DNA from: Acanthaster planci | Lineage: Eukaryota; Echinodermata; Asteroidea; Valvatida; Acanthasteridae | Assembly: GCF_001949145.1 (NCBI RefSeq) | Contig: NW_019091514.1 | Span: 210,456 to 274,455, forward strand | DNA: 64,000 bases | Direction: 5' to 3' | Shown: piece after piece, positions 43,281 to 56,999 of the stretch | How positions within the stretch are numbered: position 1 is the stretch's first letter | How the letters are laid out: each line of letters begins with the position of its first letter | Notes under the pieces: model-generated | Seen by the model: the letters and a program-made list of their open reading frames with translations, nothing else | What the model was told of the DNA's origin: nothing | Databases searched by the model: none | Translations under genes and position numbers: made by a program

Positions 43281-45672
43281 ATGAGTATGCTTCACCAAAA
43301 ACGGAAGAAATTTGCCTCTGTATTGGAGGAGGCCTGCAAGCAATCTACAGTAACATCAAGCCTCTGTGAATCAAGCAGCAGGTTCTCTCCAGATCTTCCA
43401 AGCTACCCAGATTCCTCTCCAACCCGGGCTGGCAACTCTACCCTAAGTTTATGGCATGCAAGTGTCCCTACTACGCCTGAAGTACCAGATTCCTCCTCAC
43501 TCAATCCTGTCGGGTGGCCCGCAGGTTTATTTGGCAGCAGTGATGTCTCTTGCAGTTCGCAGCTCAGTCCATGGTAATGCACTTAAAGTAATGAGCGAAA
43601 TTAACTCTTTTGTGAACACAAAATAACCTGCAGAGCGCAATGAAATTTTAGATGATAAATGAACAAAAAACTAACAGGAAATCCTGTAAATCTACAGCCA
43701 GTAAACAAACCCATTGAAAAGCTGCACACAAATTTATCTTATTTTGTTTTTAGTATTTGCAAAAGGCTAAAAAAGTTTGTCTGCTTAAGTTTAAACATGC
43801 AGGACACTGCATTGTTTTGGGACAGATTTTTGCAGAGTTTGAACATTGGGGACAAAAACTTTCTTATTGCTTTCTACTAGGCTCTCTAGAGTTCCTTTAT
43901 TCCACAAAGCAGCCATGCAACACACATGTATGTCAAAGGTGCCCTCAGACTTGGAAGTTCATCAAAATTTACAAACTTATAACAAATCCATCTACCAGCA
44001 ACTACTAGCAAATGTTTAGTTGGTTCAACATTTAATTACATCCGAGGGAAAGAATGAGCTATTCCATGTCGTTGGGGAAACACTTTGTACCAAATTTATT
44101 GTCCATGAATTTAAATAACCAAACTACGATTAGTAATTGTCAGTGGTATGAGAAGTCTGGTAGACCTAAAAAGCAAATTTACTGATTTGTATTTAAAATA
44201 TTAGGTTATAACCAAAGTTGTTGAATTCTAACAATTTTTCTTTCCTATTAGCATTGATGGAGATAGCTGGCCATCTGATTCATGTTTCTCCTGCCCCTGG
44301 AATCCCAGTACAGACTTGGAGTTTCTGGAGGCAGACACAGCAGATCAGATGTTGACAAGAGCTATTTCAGCTAGTCAGCAAGCGACTCAGACAAGCATGG
44401 ATTTATTGGACTTCCTGGGTGAGTATGGGCCCATCCAAAAGCAAGCAGAGCTCAGTCAGTGGACTTGCCGGGGAGGGGTTGGAAATTGGCTTTTGATGCA
44501 TATTTCTACACCTGTGTTGTGAGTTGCAAAATTTTTCGATTGGAACCATTTGAGACCTCAAAAATCAACATTGAACAATGAGACGCGCATCTTTGCTGAG
44601 GAAAGTGATCACTCTCAAAAGTCATGTAGTGTTTGGATTTTTGGAATAAACATTGCACTTTCAAAATCTTCAGATGATCAGAATCACACCATCAGCCAGT
44701 TGGGGGCATGCATGGATGTGGATGATCAGCTCTTTGCCGGTGCCAGCAGCCCAGCGTTATCCATCTTCAGTGACCTCCAGTTTGACCTCAAGTCGGACTG
44801 CCTGAAGAACGATGCCTGGCTACATGACCCTGTGAGCTCTGACAGCGACCTGGATGACCTGCTCATGCGGTCAACCCTCACAGTCAAGACACCTCGGCGT
44901 AGGGGCCGCCCACCTTTGCTTCAGTCCGCTTACTTCTGTAACGATGTGACCAAGGGTCTGTCCACTGCAGATTATTTTCACTGTGTGGCTGACAGAGCCA
45001 CAAAGGTATAGTTCTGAATTCGTCTTTTGAGAGATAAAGTTGACGAGTAAGATTTGTTTGGCTCTGGTGGGTGCTCATCACTATGAAAATGACTCACTTT
45101 TTTAGCCTATACAGGACACTCAAGTTCAATATTTAGTTACCAAAGTTGTTTTCTTTTGAGTTATTAATTCAATCTCCCCATGGATGTATGCTTGAAATCA
45201 TCAAACTTCTTTGGGGCAAACTTGCCTCTTTCATGATTTCTAAAACAAATGTGAACCACTTGATATCATTCATACGTGTAACAAAGTCATTCACCAACTG
45301 CACTTTGCTGTCTCTTCACAGGGAGTAACTTTCAATAATTTGACTAACAAATACATTTTGAAAGAATCTTCACTTTCATTTCACATCATTAATATTTTTG
45401 AATAGGCTCGACACCTTGCAGGTGGCAGAAAGAGAGGATTATATAAAAACCAAAATTTCACTGCTTTATTTTTGTTCCTCTGTCAGAAGAGGAGTGCTAA
45501 CCCTGGCAAGGACCTCTCCCCAGAAGAACTGCTCTTCAGGAAGGAGAGAAACCGTCTCCGCAGCAAGGCCTATCGTCTCCGCAGGAAGATGCAGTTTGAG
45601 TCCATGAAGGAGGAAGTAACACAGGCACGCCAGAAAATGGAAGAGGTACAGAGAAAGATTCAAAGCACTTAA
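43281..45672 (+). CDS. bZIP transcription factor with AT-hook, subfamily not recognised
   Basis: Exons 43281-43573, 44252-44418, 44674-45005, 45487-45672; phases 2, 1, 0; 325 residues. The first ATG has a good context (GAAAATGAG) and opens MSMLHQKRKKFAS. Residues 20-220 are Ser/Asp-rich and acidic, with short hydrophobic patches such as MDLLDFL and LDDLLM that look like transactivation motifs. An AT-hook, TPRRRGRPP, lies at about 226-234. The C-terminus carries LSPEELLFRKERNRLRSKAY and RLRRK (about 274-298), a bZIP basic region, then a short coiled coil of about three heptads (F/V/M/I at a, M/A/V at d) before the stop. The basic region departs from consensus: Arg and Ser stand where two alanines are expected, and Tyr precedes the invariant Arg, as in ATF4. 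It probably binds DNA as a dimer, perhaps only as a heterodimer. A GAG|GTACAG site at 45645 could be a donor to another zipper-coding exon; none was found. Confidence 0.8.
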
Positions 45673-46227
45673 AAAAACATCAAAGGTGAAGCAGTTATAA
45701 TTCGTTGTCTCATATGCTAAATTAATTCTTTGCATTCAGTTAACTACCACACAATAACTTGTGGGCGGTTTAGACCACCATTGCTTGTGCTTGATTGTCA
45801 AGAAATGTACAACTGTGGAAACAGTAACGAGAACAGAAAAGGATGTATTTTGGACCAGTAGCCACCTGTAGATTGGACGTATTTCGTAAGGCAATAGAAA
45901 CAGGTGATTATAAATTGAGGTGAAATTCTAGCCAAACTGAAAGATGTTGTAATTTTTATGTATTTTGGCTTACATTTAATCACATAGAGCTAAGAACTTT
46001 CCCAACAGTTGATATTGTGTTCTTTATTTTACTGTTTAATACCTGCAGTAGTGTCAGTTGGGGGCTTGATGCAAAATGGCCTTTGTGTATTCTTGATGGC
46101 AGATTTGATTAACCTAATTTTTAAGGTTGATCCTGTGTAAATAACATTTACTGGTCTAAAATATAAACTTAACTACTGATTTTGCTGTTTAAAGAATCCC
46201 CAAAGCAGTTTGTGACAATGTTTTGTA

Positions 46228-46233
46228 AATAAA
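46228..46233 (+). terminator. Candidate polyadenylation signal AATAAA of the bZIP gene
   Basis: Hexamer about 560 bases after the stop codon on the coding strand. This implies a moderately long 3' UTR. Placed by position only. Confidence 0.35.
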
Positions 46234-47227
46234 AATGTACAAAAGCCACATGTAATTTATTAACTAAAACGACAGACATTCCGTTTTCCACAAAGCATAG
46301 ACTGATTATATAGGACTATCTTTGTAAGTTTCACTACAGCATGTCATAGTATTTTAAATACTTCGCCTATGTGTTGAGAGTAACTTATTCACTAAAGAGA
46401 AAACTGCATTATTTATTCTTCCATACTCTTATATTTTGATGGAAAATATGTATTCTATGAAGGTACAATTTGAAACTATGCAATTTACAGTGCAATTATC
46501 TCTATACTTGTACAAAATGAACAGACTTCAATTGTATAAAGGTGATAACTACAGTTCAATGCTAATGACCTTATTTTCGCTACAAAACTGCAAAAACCCA
46601 TTAGTAAGGAATTCAGAGAAGCAGCTTTAAAACCAAACCCTGGGCAATGAAATCTGAACAAACGCAGTGAAATACAGTCTCATCTAACTGAAATATCTGA
46701 AGCCTCAGCCTTGGTGATACTGTACTCATTATGAATATGCGGGACTGCTTGCACTGATCTGTCCAGCATTTTGTTCTCAGGACGACAGTGTCTAAACAGA
46801 GAAACATGACTAATATGAAAATCAACTGTGGCTTGACAGTAAAGTGCAATTCAAATCCAATTCAAAGACTCTGCAGCTGAAGTGTAACCTGACTGGAGTA
46901 GTTCACTATCAATACTGATAAATGATAATCTCAGGTTTACTGTTTAGAACCTCCGTGTTCACGTATTTCATCTGTTTGATTCGGTTAAGTAGAAAATGTA
47001 GAAACAAAAGTGCGAAAACTGAAATGTCAAACTAGATAGATTCAACAGTCTGACAAATGCTATTTCCATGAATGAACTATAGAACACATATTTTGTGTTT
47101 TACTTAGCATGTGAAAACTGTACATTATAATTTATTTTACACGATAATTAAAACTTTGCTAAAGAATTACTATAATTCCATTTGTTTCTATTTCTGTGTA
47201 TCGATTAGTCATGTTAAGCTTCTTGAT

Positions 47228-47233
47228 TTTATT
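47228..47233 (-). terminator. Candidate polyadenylation signal of BABAM2
   Basis: TTTATT on the plus strand reads AATAAA in the transcription sense, about 665 bases past the BABAM2 stop. Placed by position only. Confidence 0.3.
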
Positions 47234-47897
47234 CTGACCAGGTGGAAATAAACTCCACAGGTCAATTTCATCAAGTACGAACCAAAAAGCACAAAGTTGC
47301 TTAACACTGGCGTTATTTGCTCAGCAGTAACAGGTAACCAATCCGTCATGCTGCTTTTTGCTCAGCACAAAAGTTTACTGAGGAGTACTGCAGCAGCACC
47401 ATGAATGTTTCCTAGTCTTGTGCAAGACATGTTTCTCACAAATGCAAGACAAGTGCAAGTTAAACAATCCATTAAGCAAGCTTGTCAATTTTTCCCACAA
47501 TGTCTTGGAAAGCACTGAGCATGCATACAGTGCTTGATAAATTCCGTTAGAAAAAGCTAAAAGCCAAACATTCAAATGAGCAGGACAAAATTTGTACTAG
47601 CATGACAGATTTTTTGTCCTTCGTCATTTAATACCGAAATCACTTCAATTCCAGTTGCTTACACACTCTTGTCATAGAAAAGGCGATACACACTTTGCAT
47701 GGCCCACACTACTAAAAGCCTTATGATCCAGTTCAGTATTCCAACAGCGCATGCCCAGTGTAAGGCTATTTGGATATAACCACACGTTCTGTCCTATCAG
47801 CACAGCGATATGCTGACTCGCATTCCCAAAAGACCTTGGCTTTATGCAATACCGAACTGGCTCATTGGCTGCTTTATATCATATGACCTGGGATCTG

Positions 47898-50800
47898 TCA
47901 CCTCATTCGACTTCCAGACAGGGAGGATCTCTTAAATTCTGGAATCCACTGCTCCAAGAAAATTCTACAGATTGCAAAAAAAAAGAAGTCAATGCAAAAG
48001 GTACTGTTAGACTTCTAAGTGGAAATTCATTCTGCACAGTATCAGTCTTTGGGAAACTTGCCTAGAACAATGTTTTCCTTGACTTTTCACAAGTTATTGG
48101 CTGATCAAACCAAGGGGGGTCTTCAAAAAGCACAGTTTGCTCTAAATTCCAGTTTGCTCTAAATAACAAAAGCAAAAGGCTTGAATTCCAACGATATGCA
48201 GCACGATGCCATTTGATATACAAAGATCCTGATGGTTAGGCTTAAGAGGCATTATCTGAATTTTCTGAAAACAAGTTTCATGGGAAAAAACTTAGTCATC
48301 CCTCGAACTAGCCACAGGTCAGTGTAACAAGAAAGAATCACGCATTTTGTAACGTTTCATTTTTCACAAAACGAGTCTATACCAACCTTGCCCTGTCTGC
48401 CATTTCGTTACCACTCCATCGCGGACTGTAGGGATATTCCTTGTTTACGGCTGCTATCAGCTTACCATAGGTGGTCACATTGTAGACGGACTGAAGCTCA
48501 AAAAGTGGCTGGTCTCGTGGGAAGAATGTTGGAATGACAACTGAAAGAGACAAAAGGTTGACAATAAAACATAGCACTGACGAAATCTCTGAATGGTTTT
48601 ACACCACCCAGCAAAAAGTGGTTAAATTTCCACTCATGGTATTCAACCATCTGCCTGACTCACTGTGAAGTATGCAGTAGAAGTCCCCGTTACGCAGCAG
48701 TAGTGAGATCTTATTAAATGTCTCTGCATCATACTCCAGCACTGCCCTGCAGTACAAACAAGAAATACAACCACAAATTATATCTTCTAAACTTATGCCA
48801 AAGAAGAGTATTTCATAAAAGCCGGGGGGGGGGATTACTAGTTAAGGATCTCAAGACTTAAAAAGGAAATATATATGTAGATAAAAGATATTCAACAACC
48901 AGTGATAATGAGCAAGTTTCATATACAGAGAATGAAGGCTCAAAATGAGGTACACCATAGGTCAACACATAAGTTCAGCCCTCTCACAATTTGAACTAGC
49001 AAGGAATCAGATGCTTTGTTCTTGGATGACCTTACTTCTTTGAAATACCACGATGTCTCACTGAGATAAAAAGGTTCAACACAACTAGAACTAAGTGATG
49101 TGCACGGTCACGTGAAATGTTTTTCTCTGTGTGACCCTTGCAGAATTTACATTATTAATAGTTTTCAGTATGTTTTGGAGCAACACTACACCTTTATTTC
49201 CTTTTCCGACATTGACATTGCCTTTGTCATAAACTGTCCTTTAAAATAATTGTTTCGTCACATGTGGAGAGAAGAGAGTGTTTTTCATCCATGATTTCAC
49301 TGACTAGAAATAACACATGACTATGGAAGCCATAAGCTAGCGGCTTTGGCCAATTCCCATAAACATGCATATTTGACCTAGCCACAGCCAGGTGATTTAG
49401 GCACAGCCTAGTTTTCATTCGAATATGCACAAACCTATTTCGCTTGGGACCCCAGCACATGGGCAATGACATCTGAATATCGGCCTAACCTATCTCCTTA
49501 CCATAATTGAAAAGGTTTGGTAGGCAACTACCTGAAAATGTAAACAAGTGTCTTGTGCAAAGACTAGAGCAATCTTACCTTCCATAGTGACTGAGGAATG
49601 CTGAGAGGTACTCTTTTCTTTTTTGGTACCCTTTGACAATCTGTTCAACCTGAAAAGTATTAAAAAAGCTCGCTTACTCCTCAAACAATTGTTTTGCTTG
49701 TAGCCAATGGTCCATCTGCAGAGATTTTAGCGCAAACGACAGTAAGTGACCGATCTGATAAAAAGAGAAGCCATGTCATCATTAGCTGCAAGAAAATCAC
49801 AAACGTTTCAGTGTTCAGACATTTTTACAGCTCAATATGTTTTATCTAGATGATTGAAGTTTTTTTCACAACATAAGTCCAACAGCTAAACCTTGGAGCA
49901 ACATACGCATGTAACATTTCAGGAACAAATGTATGACATACCTTGAACCATCTCCTATTTGTTGCATTGGATTATTCTGACAGTGCATAATAACCACTGA
50001 CTATGCATATCAACATGTGCTTACTAAATGCTGTGAATGTTGAGCCAATTCAACACAAGTAGGACTCAGTTTTGTGGTTGAGTTCATTATGAGTCCTACA
50101 AGTCCCATCACAATTCCGGTCACAAGTGCTTTCATAAGAACAGCAATGACAAATGAAGGCTTTTGTCTCAGTTGTTACGATTAGCTGGTGACTAAGTTTT
50201 GAGACTGGATGACTTGTGACCGACTTGCAGGGACATGTACAGGATTTGACCACAGCACTGCTAGGACTTCATTCAGACTATTGATCTGTTACCATATTCT
50301 CTAGGAGTTGGCAGACATTTGGCACATAGTCCATCAGACAGTTTCCATTTTGAAATGTTGGGATTCGAAGAGACGCTGACCCACCCAACACGCTGTAACA
50401 GACAACCAAAAGAAATTCCGTGAAATACCTGAAATGACTCAACACAGGCAAACATTATCAGATCAAAAATCTACACACAGAATATTAAATGTTGAGCAGT
50501 GATTGGAATGTATTGGTATTTACTGCGAATGTCTGGTAAACTTGAGTTATGCCTTCTTCCTGATAAATATTTTCAATTGGAAGTGCTGAGGTAACGACAT
50601 GCACGGAGTGTATGACTTTATGACTTGAATTATATTACCATTCTAATGTAAAGAATTCACCCACAATATGGCCGTTTCACTACAGTGCACCACCAAGAGT
50701 TTGCAATGCATTGGCCAATCACAGTGCGTGAAATCTGTCGACCAAATGCGTGTTTGAAAAGGGTCAACAGATTTCGCACGATGTGATTGGCCAACATGTT

Positions 50801-53800
50801 GCAAACTCTTGGTGGCGCACTATTGTGAATCGCCCGTATTCTGAGTAGTATTTTTGAACCTGAGGTACGCTTGCATCAAATACACATATCTCATCATGCA
50901 AGAGCTACATGAATGCAGTCATACTAAAACAACCACGCTGGCAATAGTACCGGTTATAACTTTTTCGGAAGGATTCAGGTCAATGAGAGCCTTCTTTTTT
51001 CCTTAAGATGTGTGCATAGGCAAGACTGCGTGTTTTCTAAATTCCTAGTGGAAATGTTCCAAGCATAGAATAAATCTGTTCAGTCTTTACAGTGATGTCC
51101 TTGACAATTACATAAAGTTCCTGTCAGACAGACAACTTACTGTTCCACTCTTGGAGACAGGTAGAGTTGGGGTGATACCTTAGTGGCTTCCTGATTCTGA
51201 AAACTGACCAATAGGATTGCAGTATCGTCACCTGGGTTATCCTAAGGAAAAAAAAGCAAATTAAATTTTGAAATGCATGTACTTTAGGGAGGAAGATAAG
51301 AGAAAGTAGATTTTTCACACATGCGCAAACACCCACATTTGCCTGCAACTGGGGGACCCCCTATTGTTTCTCTCTGTGGAAGACATCCCATATGTTTTGT
51401 ACATGACTGTCAAATGGTGAACTGGGGACCCTACTGTCCTCTATATAAGGGTCCCCAACCAAATGTAAAAATGAAGTCACATGTTGGTGTTACCAACCTA
51501 GCATGGACATTCCTTTGTTTCTGTGTAGTTAACAAAACTCAGTGAAAATACTTCTTTTTCTTGATCAGTGAACACTATCTCAGGCTAGATTTTTGATGAT
51601 GCTTTCCTTGACTGTCCCTCCTTATTTTGCAAAAGATAACCCTGAACCTAAAATGCCTCTTAACCCGTTTGCCAGAGATCTGGACCTCTTGTTCACGGGT
51701 CCACATCAGGTATGTACACATGGTGAAATAGAGACATTGTGGGGACCAGCAATGTTACAGGGACGAATATTTGTCCTCTTAACATGGTTCCAACTTTCCT
51801 AACAGAAGAAATTGTCCCCTTAACTACAGGGAAAGCCTACCAACACACACACTCACACACAAAGTTTCAACAAAGTAAATAAAGCTCATAGTTTTTAAAG
51901 CATCTCTTCTTACCTTCACAAGGAATTCTGGGATATTTGAGAAGTCCACTGGTAATCTGATCAGGAAATTGACTGTTGTCGGCCCCTGGAAATGTTTAAA
52001 CAAAAATCGGGTCATGTAAAGATGGAGCAAAAAGCCTGGAAAACACATACCGTGCAAGGAAAAATATTCGTCTCTAGAGTTTCAAAAGTATACAAAGTGC
52101 CGTTTCAGTATACTTCAAGAAAGGGGCACCTACAGCTATGAGTGAGAGTTAATGTACAGTTAGACTGATGGAATTAAATCACAAATGTAAGACTATGCAT
52201 GTATATGTACTTACTGTTGGCAAGAATTTATTAAAGAGCCGTGCCTTGGGAGTGGAGTCTGCCCCTCCCTCGACACTTTCTCCAATAATGCATCTTTTGG
52301 CCATGCCAAACCTTCAGGTGATAATCCACTGATGTCTTATGATAATTCTGACAGGTCAGCCCAAACTGTTCACTTCATCCTTTGACTTGCTCACAGATCA
52401 GTGCTCAAGCAAGTAATCTACTTATATCCAACATGTCTCACCCTGGCGGTTTTCCGGCTGTGATAGACCTCAACATCAGTGAATCTACCCGTCGCGAGGA
52501 GTGAGCTGTGTTCAAACTGTAGTCTTTCTCCTAGCAGCTGTCGCTGATGTTCCTTGTAGGCACCCAGAAGTTCTCTTATCACCAGGGAGAGGGCACTGGT
52601 GTCCTCCGCGTCCCAATTCACAAGGCTCTGACAAAAACCAAAGCAACGAACATGTATAACATGCCTAGCAGCAATTCTCCAGAAGAGGGACTTGGAGACA
52701 TTTTCTGAGTTCTTTCTTAGTTTTCGAAACTTGTCCGACACAAACAATTGGGGTCTGTCCAGCACATTACTGTAGCAGTCCCTGCCCCATCCCACCCCCT
52801 AAACAAGATACAGCCGAGTAGAATTCTATTCAAATCATCCTACCTGTATTTTCAAACAATGGACTTGCAATATTCAAAGTAGTGTTAATAAATTTGGAGT
52901 GAAACTCCAGATAGGAAGAATGTACTGTTGTCAAATCCAGAGTTCCAGCAGACAAAATTTAAATAGACGCCAAAGCTTCAGCCAAAAATATGCACATTTT
53001 TGGTACTCCTTACTTCTATGTAGTGCTACAGGTAAATACAGCTCTTTTCTCACCCACTGCACAGGATTCTGAACACAGTCCACAAATATTCACCATCCGC
53101 CAATGGCAGCTGACAGCTCAATCCTTGAAATCTTAAGTCTAGAATACCAGCCTTAATCAGCCTCATGACTCATGAAATACTTGCCTTGATTTCTTCAATG
53201 TTAGGCATAAATCCCGAGTCTTGGTCGTTGAAAATGAAATCTGGCGGGTCTGATGGATGCATGCTGTCAAAAATGATTTGCCCTGTAATCAGGAATAACA
53301 AGCATCGATAATTCCATACATTTAATATAAGGTATATATTCTCTTTAAATAACTGATAATGACAGACCCAAAGTATTTCAAATTGCACAATTTGTTTTGT
53401 CCAACAGTAACTATCACTTTAAGATAACTGATACTATAATTACATGTAAAAACTGAAAAGACCAATACATGTACCTACAAATGGCCCCAACAAAACATTA
53501 TACCAAAGACCATCAAGACGAAACAATGTGACTGAAAGACATCATACAGAAATCATAAGAAAACCACAGTGATCATGCAATCAAAATCAATCAGATTTAT
53601 TCTTATGTTACTACAATTGAAGATTTACACCATATGTTTGACACTTGCTGAAAAGAGTTAATTTTTTCTGCCACATTTAAAAGTAAATGTATGTATAGAG
53701 TGTGTGACTGCCTTTAAAACAGGTGCAAGGGACTACCTGTAAAACTCAAACGTGCTAAACAACTGATTAATGCCATCGTTCATTTTTTGGGAGAAGTATG

Positions 53801-55410
53801 GAAACAGTTTATGGCAGCTAAAAAGTCTCCCGAGGAAAGGAGCGTGGACCAGATCAGCAGATGACATGTACCAAGTATTTTGAGGGCATTCCTTCTTCAA
53901 TTCTTCAAATGCTTGGGTGCTGGCTTTCATTTCAAGGAGTTTTAAGTCAAATATTCTCTTTAGGGTATTTTGGGGGCCACACCAAGTGGGTCCTCTTAAA
54001 AAGTTCAGGCTGATTTTATACTGAAGAGATCATAGATCAAAGAGATCATCAGCAGTGTGATTCAAGTAACTTTCCAAACTTCAATTCTGGACAAAATACA
54101 CTTACAAGTGACTGTGTTACCAGCATAAGGAATTTGAATCTTGAACCGGTCACAGCAATGTCTTTGAGTAATCGTGTGTCTCCTTTAATGAAAACAAAAT
54201 CCACATTTTGGTTAAATTTATTTAACATAGATAACTACATTTGAAAAAATTACTAGTGCAGGTACACGACTGCAAAGATAAATAAATTAAAAATAAAAAA
54301 CCTACTAAAAAATTTAAAACATTATACATTGAGAGGAGAGTTCCATACCCGGACACCATGTGCACGAACCCTATATAACTGGTCTGAAGAATTGTTTTTC
54401 CAAGTAACTGTTTTAACAATTTCCAACACTTAAGTTGACTTTTCAGGCATCGGCATATTATCGCTTTCTAATGGCCAATACATTATTGCAAGGAACAATG
54501 AGATAAATCCAAATATGGAAATCTTTCCCAAAAGAGCTACACTTGTTCTGTGGTATTTGTGCACTGGCAGTTCTTTAACACCACCAAATTGAAAGTGACT
54601 ATTTTTGGTCTTTTTTTCTTGAAACAAAACACTATGAATTTGATCCAAGAACAGGCCTAGACATGCTAGCCAAGGCATAGGCCTAACCATAACCATGCTA
54701 ACATCCCTTTTACTTTAGTTGCATGTAGGCCCTAAATGGTACAGATCTGCAAGTTTTTAACAAAAAAAGCTGTTACCAGCCAAGGATAAAATCCCCAAAC
54801 TTGTCAAAATATCCCTAGGCCTAACATTTATATTTCTTTGCTTTGTACAGTCCAATGCATAAGGTGGGCCTAATCCACACTTATATCAAAAGGTTTTCTA
54901 GTAATGACATCCTTTCTAAGATCACTTCAAAAAGAAAACAGAAGAAAATAGGCCCAGTTCAAAAAATTTTGATCCTCACTACAGTTTCTGGAAGTGGGCC
55001 AAGGCCTATAACAAAAGTAATGGGGGACTGGTTCACGGCCAAATGTCCACCAGCATGATGTCTACCCCTAAAACTAGACTACCCCAAGAACTGTGGGGTC
55101 CGACGTCCGCCAAGCCTGGGAGCGGGGGGGGGGGGATCCCACAATTCTGGGGGTACCTCTAAAACTACTCCGCTAACCTACATAAGTGCATAATGTACAT
55201 GTAAGGCCGAGGCCTCAAGGCCCTATCGTTGGTCAATAACTTCCACCATGTCCACAAGTTCCAGTCCACGATCAACATGATCAACAATACGTACCCGGTT
55301 TTGGGGTCTAAAACATGCACTGGTCCTCCCCAAACTCCAACATTATTCTCTCTTAATAAGGCATCTACATATTTCCCTACTTGAGGTTCTAGGAAATCCA
55401 AGATATCCAT
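47898..55410 (-). CDS. BABAM2: BRISC and BRCA1-A complex member 2 (BRE), complete, 11 exons
   Basis: Minus-strand exons: 55410-55295, 54182-54106, 53282-53185, 52627-52442, 51985-51914, 51241-51141, 50392-50293, 49649-49579, 48746-48664, 48540-48387, 47964-47898; 374 residues (human 383), with all phases matching. Key identities with human: [87 protein letters not shown]. The last exon (FLEQWIPEF) corresponds to human YFKTFVPQF. The protein is the UEV-domain core of the BRCC36 deubiquitinase complexes, BRCA1-A (nuclear DNA repair) and BRISC (cytoplasmic), where it bridges Abraxas-type scaffolds and BABAM1 (family knowledge). The intron after exon 3 begins GC (AAG|GCAAGT) and no GT alternative keeps the frame. 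The N-terminus is about 10 residues shorter than human. A family B MITE sits in intron 6 and a family C repeat in intron 5. Confidence 0.95.
50665..50840. mobile_element. MITE, 176 bp, family B copy 2 (BABAM2 intron 6)
   Basis: The left end AATATGGCCGTTTCACTACA and the right end, reverse complemented AATACGGGCGATTCACAATA, are inverted repeats. They continue through CACCAAGAGTTTGCAA and TTGGCCAATCACA, shared with the 18971-19146 copy. Both copies are exactly 176 bp, so this is a length-conserved family of recent or constrained insertions. Confidence 0.8.
51490..51730. repeat. Dispersed repeat, family C copy 2 (BABAM2 intron 5)
   Basis: Colinear with 29430-29690 over about 220 bp: CATTCCTTTG, TGTGTAGTT, AGTGAACA, TTTCCTTGACT, and a GGACC/GGTCCACA part. 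The downstream AGGTATGTACACATGG and GGGGACC words may belong to the same element. Type unknown. Confidence 0.5.
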
Positions 55411-56999
55411 AGTACTCTAGAGGTAAAACATTTCCGATTGGACTCTGTTCTCATAAGATGGAGGCTGCCATTTTTGAAGCGTAATTCAGTGGAAGTGTTC
55501 AACAACATGGAAACAAAAACGCTTAATATAAATCTTATATGATTGAAAATATTTCTGAAGTCTGTAATTATTTTTAATTGAAATGTTTCTTGTAAACTGA
55601 TTGAATGTTTTTTCTATGCTCTTGGAAATATTTTATACATGTTGATAAAGACTGGACGTAACAGCAAGGTTCCTTCTGGATTCGCTCTAAGAAAACCTGA
55701 CAACGTGTTTAGGTGCCAGACGGCTGCTCAATATCAATGTAATTTTCATTTTTACTAACAAGAAAAAGGGCAGAAATTATCATCCACAAGCACAATGTTA
55801 CGAGGTTCACCTGGGGAAACCCTTTTTGGTATATTATTCGTGTATTTGTTGACTTGGAAAACTGGCACTTCTACCAACGGGGACAACGAGAGTAAAAGAG
55901 AAAGGTGAACGTACATCAACAGAATAGGTTGTGCCTTTGTCAATCAGATTTATCGGTTTATCAGGTGTAGGCATATGTGAATCATGATGTAGGCCAAAGC
56001 ATACCATGCACTGATGCAGCTTTCTGTGTCCTTGCTCCAATACGATCAGATGATATGGATGATCTTGTCTCATAGGGTCTGTGGATAGGCCCTAGAATTA
56101 GGAAAGAGTCTGTATGGCGTCCATATAGAATTCTTCCCCAAGCCCTACATCATGCATGACATGCCCTACTTCATTTTGTTTTCTGGTCCAGATGATTTTT
56201 AGTAGGCCTACATAGAGCCCAGCCATGTCCAAATGTTACAGAAGGTGATTCCTGGAGCAGGGTTTCCCCTGGGATACTGATATGTATGAGGTGGTCAAAC
56301 AGATTTTGCCAAAATTCAAGTACCTAAAAAAAAAGGATTTTTTTTTCAAAAAGGCCATAAATAGATTGTATATAGTCTAATAATACATTTACTCCAAATT
56401 TTCCCTCTGACATAAACCAGTCTTGTATTCTGTGTCCCTCTTTACCATTCTTAACTATTTGAATCTGATCTGTTACAGGATAACTAAGTTCTTTTGCATT
56501 TTCGTTCTATCTTTGTCTATTTTAAGTGTGGGGTGGTAAAATTCAACAGAAAAGCCTGATGTGGTCACTAAAATCAGTTAGGAGGGCTGCCTCACAGTTG
56601 AATAGGCAAGGGAAACCCTGTCGTAGAGTCCAAGTTACTGTCGAACTTGTTAAGGAAATAAGGTTCCAAATTGCACTTCGTCTGAATCATTATTCAGTAC
56701 TAGGCCTACAAAGCCACGATGACAAAGCTGTGATTGCTTTACCAATATTTGTGTTTTCTTTTAAAGTTTAAGGGTTACACACAACAAATGTCGAATCAAC
56801 TGCGCCCACTGCTGTCAGCCAGGAACAAACAAATTAAAGTTTTGGGTGCAAACAAATTTCTAATCGAGTAAATTTGTAAGACCTGCTCTGCTATGTGATT
56901 GTAGGAGCTGTTTCAGCAGTATTTGTCACTGCACCTGTTATTATGGTACACAAAATGTATTCGTGATGTAATTGTATACGTAAATGTACTTTCTTACAG
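55411..56999. other. Divergent region between BABAM2 (minus) and DEX1-like (plus)
   Basis: Should contain the BABAM2 promoter and the missing N-terminal exon(s) of the DEX1-like gene, but no signal-peptide exon could be placed on the plus strand. A minus-strand frame at 55943-55755 begins with a hydrophobic run (HLSLLLSLSPL) that imitates a signal peptide. It has no homology that I recognise and lies upstream of BABAM2 on the same strand, so it is not called. Confidence 0.45.

Larger units (their letters stand above)
45673..47897. other. Convergent intergenic region (3' ends of bZIP and BABAM2)
   Basis: AT-rich, without supported genes. Near 47265-47570 there are scattered words (CAATTTCATCAAG, GCTTAAC and GCTCAGCA) resembling the ends of the 229-472 foldback family; these may be an eroded copy but have no clean termini. 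Confidence 0.45.

Noticed and set aside
55123-55135. Poly-G run (also near 14302, 42189 and 48825)
   Set aside because: Ordinary mononucleotide runs in non-coding sequence, with no pattern of position or function. They are noted only as likely assembly-error sites.
55755-55943. Minus-strand frame starting with a hydrophobic leader-like segment
   Set aside because: It mimics a signal peptide but has no homology, no in-phase partner exon and the wrong strand for the DEX1-like gene.
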